Assembly (NCBI GenBank): GCA_004335835.1 | Contig: RWJK01001637.1 | Coordinates: forward strand, 52,586 to 84,409 | Source of the DNA: Scenedesmus sp. ARA3 | Taxonomy: Eukaryota > Chlorophyta > Chlorophyceae > Sphaeropleales > Scenedesmaceae | DNA length: 31,824 bases | Direction: 5' to 3' | In this document: piece by piece, positions 1 through 16,418 of the stretch | Layout of the letters: each line of letters opens with the position of its first letter | How positions within the stretch are numbered: position 1 is the first letter of the stretch | Translations under genes and position numbers: made by a program | Notes under the pieces: generated by a model | Database searches by the model: none | What the model was told of the DNA's origin: nothing | The model's input: only the letters and a program-made list of their open reading frames with translations

Positions 1-72
1 AGGAGTATGAGGTGTAGTAGCCGCGCACCTCCGGTATGCTGCTGGAATACAGCCCAGAGGATTCAGTGGCCT

Positions 73-107
<35 letters not shown>

Positions 108-187
108 TTGTCAATGGAGGAGTGCGAGGTGTGGTAGCCGCGCACCTGCGGGATGCTGCTGGAGTACAGCCCAGAGGATTCGGTGGC
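1..187. repeat. Tandem copies of GH9 exon 6 start with acceptor, period 117 bp
   Basis: Positions 1-70 and 118-187 are near-identical. On the minus strand each starts with an acceptor AG and reads ATESSGLYSSSIP. The left copy reads GYYTSYS, closer to the GH9 family consensus, while the right copy reads GYHTSHS. I take the left copy as the working exon and the right one as a decayed upstream duplicate. Confidence 0.8.
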
Positions 188-3100
188 CTGCACAAAGAAC
201 AGGCGCAGCAGCAGAAGCAGCAGAAGCAGGTTGTCCACGTGGGAGTAATAAAACAGACACCAACTTCACCTGCAGGTACAGGCTCTGCGCGGTGTCCAGC
301 AGCTCTTGGGAGTACCCAGGGTCCCTCTCCTGGAACACCACAGACACAGCCGCCAGCGCTGACACGCAACATGTAACATAACATAATCCGACAAAACCAG
401 ATACCAGCTATACCTGCATATACAGGCTCTGCGCTGTGTCCAGCAGCTCCTGAGAGTACCCCGGATCCCTCTCCTGGAACACCACAGACACAGCCGCCAG
501 CGCTGCAGCACCCATCGCCAGCAGGTCAGCTCCCTTCTGGGGTGACACCAGCGCGCGCACTTGCGCAGGGCCGGAAAGGTCTTCAGGCCTGCCCCAGTAC
601 AGGTGGCTCTCCCGCACAGTGGCACCTGCGCAACAAACCATGTGTCCAGGAGCGATAGGCAATGTCAGTTGGCAAAACACTGCTTTGAAGATGCATGAGC
701 CTCAAGTGTGTGCAGCAGGGCCGGTCAAGTCCTCAGGCCTGCCCCAGTACAGGTGGCTCTCGCGCACGCTGGCACCTGTACGTCGTGTCGTGTGTCAACG
801 GTTCAGGGCAGATGAGGGAGCGTGAGTGGCTGCATGCAGCAGGCTGGGCGGCCAGCAAAAGTCACGGAAGCAGTCGAGCAGGCCCAGCCATTACCTCACG
901 TAGTCAATGAGTGCACCATGTGCATGTTTCCAGTGCACTACAGGGGTGCCAGCCAACATAGCACCCTGGCCGCCCACCAGGCAACACACCAAGCCATTTG
1001 TTATCAACCAAGCGACCAACAAGCAGCAGGTATATGCGCCCCTACCTGGCTTCCATGTGACAGCCACAAACGCGCCCGGCGCGTATCGAGCAGTATTCAG
1101 CCGGTCCGCGCCCCACTTAAGCGTAGCAAGCATGGCATCCACCTGGCCCGCAGCTGTGTACGCATCCTTGAACTCTAGGCAGCTCTACTCTAGGGCCAAT
1201 TGCGCTGTTGCGGTGGCTGAAGTCAGCCCTTGTTGGTGATCCTTGTTCTCTACAAAGCTCTACTCGTTACTGACAACCAGTGCAAGTACTGCTTGCACCC
1301 ACCTGGCTCCCATGTGACCGCCACAAATGCGTCTGGTAACGAGCAGCATTCAGCCAGTCCGTGCCCCACTTAAGCGTAGCAAGCATGGCATCCACCTGGC
1401 CCGCTGCTGCATACGCATCCTTGAACTCCAGGAGGCTATACCCTAGGGCCAATTGCGCTGTTGCGGTGGCTGAAGTCAGCCCTTGTTGGTGATCCTTGAA
1501 CTCTACGAAGCTCTACTCGTTACTGACAACCAGTGCAAGTACTGCTTGCGCCCACCTGGCTTCCATGTGACAGCCACAAATGCGTCTGGTGCGTAACGAG
1601 CAGCATTCAGCCAGTCCGCGCCCCACTTAAGCGTAGCAAGCATGGCATCCACCTGGCCCGCTGCTGCATACGCATCCTTGAACTCCAGAAAGCTCAGCGC
1701 CAGCGTTGACACTGTGAAAGCTGCAGGGAAGGTGAAGCGGGTGAGGTCGCCAGCATCATACCTGCACATGCAGCAGCCAAAAATGGCAGGAGTTGCTGTT
1801 TGATTGCCTGCGAGAGGTTCAGGGTTTGTGTTCATGCTGTGAAAGCTGCGGGGAAGGTGAAGCGTGTCAGGTGGCCAGCATCATACCTGCACAAGCAGCA
1901 AAAAAAGTGTGGCATGAGCTGCTGTTGGCCATGCATAATTTGGGGGTCAACAAAGAACCTTCAGCTGATCATCATCTGCTGATGCTCAAACCAACCCCGT
2001 CACGCACCATCATCACCATCTGCTGATGCTCAAACCAACCCCGCCACGCACCATCATCACCATCTGCTGATGCTCAAACCAACCCGCCACGCACCATCCT
2101 CCCACGATGCTTGCGCCATTAGGCGCCTTGTCCTGCAAGCCAGCGTTGCCTCTCCAGGGGATGCGGTTTCCTGCAGGCAGCTTGCCGCTGCGCTGCGCCT
2201 CATAGAACATGATTGATGCCCCCAGGACGCAGCCATAGTCAAAGTCGCCGCCTGCTGCAAGCCGTGTGCACATCTTTTCTGCTGCTGCACCTGCAGGAAA
2301 ATGGAAGCCAAGCGACGTGTAGTCAGCGTCGAGCTGAGCTCGTGGGATGCACAGCTGCGCAAGTTGCATTGAGTGCATGCATCTGATGTTGGGCAAGCCT
2401 GTGTTAGTGGCATGTGCAGCTGCTGGGCAAGCAGGGTTGAAGTCAGCTGCCATGCTACCCCTAACGTGCTGCTGCCGCACACCCAGTCCTGCAGAGTTTG
2501 ACTGGGCATGTCCCCTGCATACCCGATGTGTGACTGCTGGAGCACGTAGGATTGCAGCTGCTTCAGCACCAACCTGCGCTCTCAGAGGCGGTTGTCAGTG
2601 CTGCTGGCTGTGTGCCGCCACACGACCAGCACACATTGCCACTGGCTTCCAGGCCAGTGCACTTGAGTGATGCCGGGCAACAGCCGCCAGCCCAAATTTC
2701 GTTGTCGCAGCTGCCGAACTGTGTGCAGTTGCCTGTGGGGTTGGTCATGTTACCGCCACACTGCTGCCCAGCTGCAAAGACAGCAGCACAGCTGCCGGCT
2801 GGCACCTGCCGCACTGTAGGTATGGCTTGTACTGTTGGGAAGGCTGCGGGTAGTGCAGATGCGCCTGGCTGCGCTGCTACTGCTGCTGTCATGGGCTGCA
2901 GTGCTGTGCCTGTGGGCAGAAAAGCAACACCTGCACGCCAACATCAGCACAGCGTTACCACTCACCCAGTCAACCAGCAGACATCACGTACAGCACTCAG
3001 TTGCTGCAGAGGTAACGAAAATTTTTAGCTGTAACTTGAGCACATTGCAGAAGACTGGGTGGGTTACATGCCAGGCAGGGAACTGGTGACAACATGCCAG

Positions 3101-3280
3101 ACAGCACGACAGCCGTGTAGCTTCCCTTCTCAACTTTCACATACAGCATACATTACGACTGCACATATAGTTTGTGAGCCTGGTGCTCCACCTACCCTGG
3201 CCATGTGCAACAACTGCCAGCAGCAGCACCAGCTGGCAGCACTGCCAGCTAGTGACAAGCAGCTGGGCCCTGCTGCGCAT
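1..3280 (-). CDS. Secreted glycoside hydrolase family 9 endoglucanase with N-terminal cysteine-rich CBM1-like module (C-terminus cut by window edge)
   Basis: Hydrolyses beta-1,4-glucans by family inference, outside the cell. Exons I can join in phase: 3196-3280, 2574-2771, 2095-2290, 1556-1761, 414-625, then one ending at 70 and running off the window. Exon 1 encodes a signal peptide (MRSRAQLLV, then a Leu/Val/Ala core, AHGQA). Residues about 30-79 hold eight cysteines beginning QQCGG and ending CWSC, like a CBM1-type cellulose-binding knot, then a Thr/Ser/Ala linker. The catalytic domain follows: GGDFDYG, FYEAQRSGKLP, the GG-WYDAGD motif (catalytic Asp residues near 162 and 165), LKWGADWLNAARY, YWGRPEDL, GADLLAMGAAALAAVSVVF. 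These match GH9 order and spacing. The start at 3280 is chosen for its signal peptide; the same frame is open up to an ATG at 3400. Several exons are flanked by partial duplicates that do not splice in phase or are mutated. The second catalytic half lies beyond the window. Confidence 0.93.
74..106. repeat. (CAG)11 microsatellite
   Basis: Eleven uninterrupted CAG units lie immediately intronic to the acceptor of the last visible GH9 exon. On the coding strand they form a CTG tract where a polypyrimidine tract would sit. Confidence 0.97.
270..490. repeat. Duplicate of GH9 exon 5 end with its donor, period 144 bp
   Basis: The intact exon 5 ends at 414. A second copy of its last ~80 nt, reading ALAAVSVVFQERDPGYSQEL on the minus strand, ends at 270 and is followed by its own GTGAAG donor. 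An AG just upstream could act as an acceptor but would shift the frame, so this copy is probably intronic. Confidence 0.85.
568..775. repeat. Duplicate of GH9 exon 5 start with its acceptor, period 150 bp
   Basis: The segment 568-625 (RESHLYWGRPEDL plus acceptor) recurs at 718-775 with a few substitutions. Both copies carry CAG acceptors on the minus strand. Only the lower copy continues into the full exon, so the upper one is an upstream partial duplicate. Confidence 0.85.
1046..1700. repeat. Three tandem copies of GH9 exon 4 end with donor, ~255-bp period
   Basis: The exon segment reading LEFKDAYAAAGQVDAMLATL on the minus strand occurs three times, ending at donors at 1556, 1303 and 1046 (spacings 253 and 257). 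The copy ending at 1556 is continuous with the catalytic YDAGD segment and is taken as real. The middle copy has a small deletion that breaks the frame after WLNAARY. The copies share flanking sequence including an LAL-like leader, so they are longer than the other duplications. Confidence 0.88.
1710..1886. repeat. Duplicate of GH9 exon 4 start with acceptor, period 125 bp
   Basis: Exon 4 starts at 1761 on the minus strand (YDAGDLTRFTFPAAF). A second acceptor plus exon start lies at 1886 and reads YDAGHLTRFTFPAAFTA then a stop. The second catalytic Asp is changed to His in this copy, so it is not a working exon. Confidence 0.88.
1970..2095. repeat. Three 43-44 bp tandem units, each carrying the GH9 exon 3 donor
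   Basis: The unit includes TGCTGATGCTCAAACCAACC and, on the minus strand, GATG|GTGCGTGGC. Three identical donor contexts therefore lie at 2095, 2052 and 2008. Only the first joins exon 4 in phase to restore the W-YDAGD motif; the second shifts frame and the third is preceded by an in-frame stop. Confidence 0.9.
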
Positions 3281-3710
3281 AGCTAAGCCCGGAAGTTGGA
3301 TTCCTGCTGCACGCGTGCGTCTCTTGGCGACGAAGAACGGACAGCTGGTGGGTGTAACCAGGGCAGCTACTACCACACAGGAGCTGTAAGTTGCTTCCAC
3401 AATGCAACTGTCCAGCCAGCTTAGGAAACTGAAGTTTGGCAGCCACTACACAGTAAACCTACGGCAAGATGAACGCCAATCATTCTGCACGGCAGTGCAG
3501 TAACGTGTTACTGCACACAAACCTCGCTGACAGCTCGTTGCCATCTTCCCTTTTTGCTGCGTTCTACTCGCGCTGAAGATTGAATCGTGTCGCTTATGAA
3601 AATATTACTGACGTTGTTGGAGGTGCAAGCGATCAGCCCTACGCATCGGCCAGCATCACAACACAGTTCAGCAGCAGTGTTGCACAACACCTGCGTCCGC
3701 ACACGCCAGG
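3281..3710. promoter_or_regulatory. Divergent 5' region between the GH9 and coiled-coil genes
   Basis: About 430 bp separate the two predicted start codons, which point away from each other, so a shared promoter is likely. I see no clear TATA box. The one distinctive element is a perfect 10-bp inverted repeat at 3495-3516, listed separately. The GH9 frame stays open to an ATG at 3400, so part of this may be its 5' leader. Confidence 0.45.
3495..3516. promoter_or_regulatory. 22-bp near-palindrome in the divergent promoter
   Basis: GTGCAGTAAC and GTTACTGCAC form perfect 10-bp arms around a 2-nt centre. The centre creates an ACGT core, the type of site bound by dimeric bZIP proteins. It lies about 215 bp from each start codon. 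Binding is inference. Confidence 0.4.
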
Positions 3711-5494
3711 TTGTACAGCTGCAGAGCAAACCTTGCAAACCAGGCTGTTGATTCGTCCGATACCACGGCCATGTCATCAGAAGGAGCAGGAGGCTGCCTG
3801 CAAGGGGCCCCGCTCAGCATCAAGACAAATGCTTTCCATGCACCCAAGCTCAAGAGGGATGTGATGGCATCAAAGCTGCACACAAAACAGCCAGCTGACA
3901 GGCCTGGTAGTGGCAGCCAGCGTCAAGCAGCAATCAAGGAGGCAGAGCTCGAAAACATGCAGACAGGCACTTATGAAGCAGCAGGCTCTTCTCCAGCAGC
4001 TGTGCCTGCTACTTCGCCAGCGCCAGACAGAAGCAGCAAGCCAGTTCCTGCACCCAGGCTAACCACAGCAAAGAAAGGCAAGCGCGCCAAGCCTCGCACA
4101 CGCAATAGCGAGGTGACAGTGTACTACGACGCAGTTCAGTCGCCAGAAGATGCAGTTGCCAAGCCACAGCAGCAGCACAAGCAGAAGCAGCAACGCGGCG
4201 GGCGAGCGGCTGCTGCCGCTGCCGCTGCTGTGATTGCTGCTGTGGCAGCAAGTGAGGAAGGCACAGACACTGCTGCAGCAGCTGCAGGCGCTGATGAAAT
4301 CACAGCAGCAGCATGGACGGCAGAGGAGGATGATCTGTTCCCTACGCAGCCAGAACCAATGGATGCAGACTATGGGGACCAGGAGCAGCTGCTGCTGCCA
4401 CTGCCAGATCAGCATAACAGCGGCAGCACGAAAGTAGCAGCAGGTGGCTCAAAGCACGTCATGCGCAGCAGTAGCTCAGACGCCCTGGAGGAAGCCACAG
4501 CTGCAGCTGGCCGCAGCAGTAGGCACAGGAACAGGGCGGAGCCTGAAGATGCTGCTGCTGCAGCTGCTGCCAACTCTCCTGCAACAGATGACGACGCAGA
4601 TGTAGCAGCAGTTCCTGCAAGTGCATCGCAGGGCAGTCAGCCAGGTCGGCTGCGTGATGGAGCAGAGATCTTCAAATGCATGCAGGCACTGGCAGAGGAC
4701 GCTGCAGAGCTGCTGCCGCAGGAGCAGGAGCAGAAGAAGCGCGGCAGGGGCAGGGCCAAGAAGGACCTGAGGCTTGTTGATGCGCTGCACCAGTGCTGGC
4801 AGGGCAAGGTGTGCCTGTAAACTTCTTTGGCTCTTGACTGTGGTTTGGGACTTCTGCATCAGAGTTGTGTGCCCTGGACTGCCGGCTGTTATGGCAACCA
4901 AGCGCTGATGCTATGTTCACTTGCTGATCCTCATGGCCTCTCTGTTTGCTGGGGTTCCCGCTGTGCCGCTGCACAACTGCCTTCTCAAAGATCGAATGCT
5001 CTTACTTTTACCACTGTGGCTGTGGTGCCTTGCTGCTGCTGCAGAGCTACTACGAGCGCTTGCAGGAGATCACAAGGCAAGAGGCAGAGGAGCTTGAGAA
5101 GGCAGAGGCAGCAGCAGCACAGGGGCCCCAGTACAGGCCCTCGCAGCTGCTGTCTAACACATCAGGCAGGACAGCACAGGATGCGGCCGCAGCACCGAGC
5201 AGCAGCCAGCTGGCCAGCGATGCAGCAGCAGCAGCAGTGGAAGCAGCAGGGGAGAGCCAGCAGGATGCTGCAATGGGCGGAAGCCAGGGTGCCCGCAAGC
5301 GCAGGACAGCGCGCCAGAGCACACAGCCAGGAGGAGCAGAGGAGGCAGCAGAAGCAGCAGCAGCTGCAGGTGGCGCAGCAGGCATGCCAAACAAGCGCCG
5401 CGCGACAGCTGCGGGAGCGCGCGCAGCAGCCGGCAGTGCAGCAGCAGCTGCAGCTGCTGGCGCAGCCGGCAACAGGCGCCGCACGCTTGCGCCT

Positions 5495-5526
<32 letters not shown>

Positions 5527-7114
5527 CAAGAGCCCAGCAATTGGCGTTGGCAGGCCTGGCAGTAGCCGTGCAACTGGTGCTGGCTTGACATGGGAAGCAA
5601 CTCCAGCAGCGCCCGGCAGCAGCATTGCTGACAGGCCGCCATGGAGTGTGGGCGGAGCTGCTGCTGGTGCAGCTGCAGGAGTGTTGGGCAGTTGTGGCGG
5701 CGCTGCTGCTGGCGCTGCGATTGGCGGCGCGGGTGCTGGCGCGGGCGCTGCTGCTGCTGCCGCTGCAAAGGGCGCTGACAAAGCTGCGCTGCAGAAGCTG
5801 CAGGCTGCTTTTGATGCAAAGATGGAGGAGCTGGCAGCTGCAAAGGATCAGCTCAAGGAGTCCCAGGTGGGCTGCTGATGTTTTCTAACGATGTGCTGCT
5901 GTGCATCGTGGGAATTGTCTTGCACTGGGGGTGAGCACTGCGGTCCTCGACAGCCACAATGGCACTGTTGAGAGCCCTGCGCGATTGCAATATGGTAGCA
6001 GGCAGGGCGGCTTGGTCCAACGGCGTCAAGCCTGCTCCACAGCTGCCTCATGTTGCTGTCATCCGCCGACTGATGACGATTGCTGCGCACAGCTGCTGCT
6101 GCAAAGTCTGCGTCCATGTTGTGCGTGGAGCAGCACGCCCACTACCAGTGCACAACAGCAGGGCCTCTCGGCATGCCATTGTGTACAGCACACTGACGAT
6201 GCTGGCTTGAAATCGACTGTTGGTGCTGCAGGAGCTGGTGTCCAAGCTGCGTGCGGAGCAGCGCTCGCACCCCAAGGCGCTGCAACCGGGAGAAGCAGCA
6301 GCAGGCGCTGGAGCTCAAACCATGTCGGCCTGCTCACCTCTGCTGCTGCTGCCGCTGCTGCTGTTGCAGGAGCTGGTCTCCAAGCTGCCCGCAGAGCAGC
6401 GCTCACACCCCAAGGCGCTGCAGCAGCCCCTCTCCGCATTGCTTTGCATTTCTTTTCTGCTGACTAACGGTGCTGGCCGGCGGCCCTGTCTTGTTGCTGC
6501 AGGAGCTGGTGTCCAAGCTGCGCGCGGAGCAGCGCTCGCACCCCAAGGCGCTGCAGCAGGCGGAGAAGCAGCGGCAGGCGCTGGAGCGAAAACTGGAGGC
6601 CAGTGAGAGGAAGCAGGCGGGGCTTGAGCGGGATGCAGAGGGCTTGCAGGAGCGTCTGGGCAAGCAGGAGGCGGAAAAGGCGGCGCTGCAGGAGCAGGTG
6701 AGATGCACAGCGGATGCGGAGATGCAGGGATGAGGCAATGCAATCGTGATAGGCCATTTTTTTCTTATGACAGAACCGAGAACCATGCTCCATCTGACGC
6801 TTGTCCTGCTGCGATGCCGCAGCTGTCCAAGTCTGAGAAAGAGGCGAAAGCGCTGCGGCTGCAGCTGAAGCAGGCCTGTGGCAGGTGGACAAGATATGCC
6901 TGCTTTTGCTAGCCACTGATGACTATGCCATCTGCCTGTTGTGTTTGCTGCCATGCCGCAGCTGTCCAAGTCTGAGAAGGAGGCGAAAGCGCTGCGGCTG
7001 AAGCTGAAGCAAGCCAATGGCAGGCTGGACAAGATGCAAGCTGCTGCCGCAAAGATGCAGGAGATGGCGGCAGGCATGGTGGCAGACGCACAGGCAGGCA
7101 TGGCACTGGATTGA
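3711..7114 (+). CDS. Ala-rich coiled-coil protein with basic patches, probably nuclear, function unknown
   Basis: Exons 3711-4808, 5045-5866, 6503-6697 and 6962-7114 all join in phase 0, giving 755 aa. Residues 1-366 are low-complexity with Ala and acidic runs and end in a basic patch, KKRGRGRAKK (about 342-351). Exon 2 opens with a helix (SYYERLQEITRQEAEELEKAE), then long Ala-rich stretches broken by RKRRTARQ, NKRRATA and NRRRTL, which resemble nuclear localisation signals. From about residue 613 to the end it is heptad-like coiled coil (LQAAFDAKMEELAAAKDQLK; ELVSKLRAEQRSHPKALQQA; LSKSEKEAKALRLKLKQAN), ending AQAGMALD. I recognise no named family; a chromatin or scaffold role is only a guess. 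The start is uncertain, with other in-frame ATGs at 3771 and 3861. The 3' end lies in a repeat array, so the true last exon could be further downstream. Confidence 0.75.
6232..6560. repeat. Three copies of coiled-coil exon 3 start with acceptor, periods 138 and 133 bp
   Basis: Acceptor-preceded GAGCTGGTGTCCAAGCTG segments start at 6232, 6370 and 6503. Only the third extends into the full 65-codon exon with a GTGAGA donor. The first two (RSHPKALQPG and RSHPKALQQP) lose homology after about 18 codons. The first reads open in frame into the second. Confidence 0.9.
6823..7020. repeat. Two copies of coiled-coil exon 4 start with acceptor, period 139 bp
   Basis: CTGTCCAAGTCTGAGAA follows GCCGCAG at both 6823 and 6962. 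The upstream copy diverges at CGRWTRY and soon stops. The downstream copy reads NGRLDKMQ and continues as coiled coil, so it is taken as the exon. Confidence 0.88.
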
Positions 7115-8095
7115 GCAGCAGCTGTGCTGAAGTGCATGAGGCCTAGCAGGTGCTGCGCACACAGGCAGGCGGCAGCCGCCAAGGTGCGGGGGGTGGCGGC
7201 GGGCATGGTGGCAGACGCACAGGCAGGCATGGCACTGGACTAAGCAGCAGCTGCGCCGAAGGGCATGAGGCCTAGCAGGTGCTGCGCACACAAGCAGGCG
7301 GCTGCCAAGGTGCAGGAGACGGCGGCAGGCATGGTGGCAGATGCACAGGCAGCCATGGCTATTGATTGAGCGCTGGTCTAACAGAGTGCAACACACGAGC
7401 AAGCCTGACTGCGGCCCAGCACTTGACTGGCGTGTCACAAGCAGGCTTGCTGGTTTGGGGTGTGGCGGCAGACGCGCAGGCAGGCGTGGCACTGAATTGA
7501 GCAGCAGCTGTTCTGGGTTGCATGCGGCCTAGCAGCTGCCGCGCACGCAAGCAGGCGGCGGCCAAGGTGCAGGAGATGGCAGCAGGCATGGTGGCGGATG
7601 CACAGGCAGGCATGGCACTGGACTGAACGGCAGCTGCGCTGAATGTCATGCGGCGCAGCAGCTGAGTAGTCAAGCAGGCGGCAGCCGCAAAGGTGCAGGA
7701 GATGGCGCCAGGCATGGTGGCGGATAAACTGAGCAGCAGCTGCCATATCAGCAAGCCTGGCTGCGGCCCGGCACTTGTATGGCGGCTTACAAGCAGGCTC
7801 GGTGTTCGCGAGCATGGTGGCAATTGCACAGCAGAGTACTGCGATGGGCTGAGCAGCAGCTCATGCATGCCTTTGGCGAGGGCAGAGGTGCAGGAGGTGG
7901 CGGCAGGCATGGTGGCAGATGCACAGGCAGGCATGGCACTGGATTGAGCAGCAGCTGTAAAACCAGCAAGCCTGGCTGTGCCCTGACGCTTGTATGGTGA
8001 TTCAAAAGCAGGCTGTTTCGGGTGTAGTGGCTGATGTGCAGGCAGGCATGGCATTGGATTGAGCAGCAGCTGCCGGGCCAGCAAGCCTGGCTGCG
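7074..8095. repeat. Nine-unit tandem array of the gene's 3' end, including its stop codon
   Basis: Units align at about 7074, 7203, 7329, 7457, 7586, 7712, 7812, 7907 and 8022 (spacings 95-129 bp). A typical unit reads AAGMVADAQAGMALD followed by TGA or TAA and then GCAGCAGCTG. Two intervening sequences occur: one restores the KVQEMAAGM coding piece, the other contains AGCAAGCCTGGCTGCGG. Unit 1 is the end of the coding sequence; the rest appear to lie in the 3' untranslated region or in unspliced downstream sequence. Confidence 0.88.
7956..7960 (+). terminator. Candidate TGTAA poly(A) signal inside the 3' array
   Basis: Unit 8 has a substitution giving TGTAA just after its copy of the stop codon. 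It is the only TGTAA I noticed on the plus strand between the stop at 7114 and the convergent gene. Confidence 0.35.
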
Positions 8096-8218
8096 GTGAG
8101 GGCAGAGCTGAGCATTCACAGGGATTTGCACACAGCAGGCCTTCTGCACGCGCAGGCCAGGCAACTTGTCAGCGCAGTTGCATATGCAATTGCTCTGGCT
8201 GCGCAGAAGCATCTCTAG
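8067..8218 (+). other. Possible alternative last exon of the coiled-coil gene
   Basis: After a CAG at 8064-8066 an open frame runs to TAG at 8216-8218, reading SLAAVRAELSIHRDL and then LVSAVAYAIALAAQKHL. The composition looks more like protein than the surrounding sequence. It would need a phase-1 donor upstream that I could not identify, so it may be a relic or the true C-terminus. Confidence 0.3.
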
Positions 8219-9213
8219 AAGGGACACAGCACTGCAGCACTACATGCACGCACATGTGGGTCTTTTGTGCATTGTGCAACTGGTTTCCAGGCTCTTCACA
8301 GCCGCAACTGTTTTCAGCAGTGATACCACTGCTGTCATTGTGGCTTGTGATGTCGTATCATGAGTGTGTCTTGCATTGCCACAACAAATCCAGCATCAGG
8401 AAGGGCGAGGGGTGCATACAAAGGGTGTCTGAAGGCAGCTGTGTGTGGCGATAGCACCATGGCGACAGCAGGCTAGCCCTTGCTTCTGCATTGCAGCACC
8501 CACATTGAGTGAAGCCTAGTACTGCATCACACGTGCATCATTTCTAGCTCACTCCACGAGTGTGGGCCACAGGCTTGTGCTGGTACGGCTACTCTGCATT
8601 TGCGTTGCTTTGATTACAGGTGAGCACGCCCCTCTAAGTGTTTGGCGGTTGTTGTACAGGCAGTTTGAGCTGGCAATTCGAACTGAAGAGACACTGACTT
8701 ATCTTTCGGTGCACTTGGTGACAAGTTACAGCAGAAGGCTGTCCCCGTGCCCCAGAAGATGCGTCGCTTGCACATCAGCAACTCAAGTACTATTTACAGG
8801 TGCTACCTACGGCAGGGTAGCACAATGCTTGCCGCTGATCCCTGCTGGAGAATTGTAGTTAATGTACCAACTGACAACCTTCACACACCAGCTGCAGCGG
8901 TGTGCAGCCCCTCCCCCCCAAAATGGTGGCAGCTGATAGCTACCAAACTGCAGCTCTGTCTGACAACAATACAACTTCCAGACTGCAAGGCACCTATACA
9001 ACGTGTCAGCAAAACGGTTCAACAGTAAGTTACTGTACTTCCATGCTCCTATCAACTAGGAAAACAGCATCCTGCAACCAAACTGCATTACAATACAACT
9101 TGCACATGATCATACACTGCCGTACATCTCCGAGACTGGGAGGAGGCTCCAAGACTGTTTCTGCTGCCGCCGATCATGGCTGCAGCATCAGGCTCTGATG
9201 GCCCAAGGCTTGG
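8219..9213. other. Convergent intergenic region without a gene
   Basis: This stretch separates the plus-strand coiled-coil gene from the stop codon of the minus-strand transaminase. I see no supportable coding region. The right part (about 8830-9200) is A/C-rich on the plus strand, so G/T-rich in the transaminase sense, as expected of its 3' untranslated region. Confidence 0.6.
9088..9092 (-). terminator. Candidate TGTAA poly(A) signal of the aspartate aminotransferase gene
   Basis: TTACA on the plus strand (TGTAA in the gene sense) lies about 120 nt after the stop codon and is the first such motif I see downstream. Confidence 0.5.

Positions 9214-16418
<7,205 letters not shown>

Noticed and set aside
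2835..3089. Plus-strand open frame with a signal-peptide-like start (MRLAALLLLLSWAAVLCLWA)
   Set aside because: It overlaps the GH9 gene on the other strand, where phased exons and intron are well supported; Leu-rich frames arise easily opposite Gln/Ala-rich sequence.
5050..5781. Long minus-strand frames opposite coiled-coil exon 2
   Set aside because: Mirror images of Ala-rich GCA/GCT codons; the plus-strand exon has phased splice borders and coiled-coil logic.
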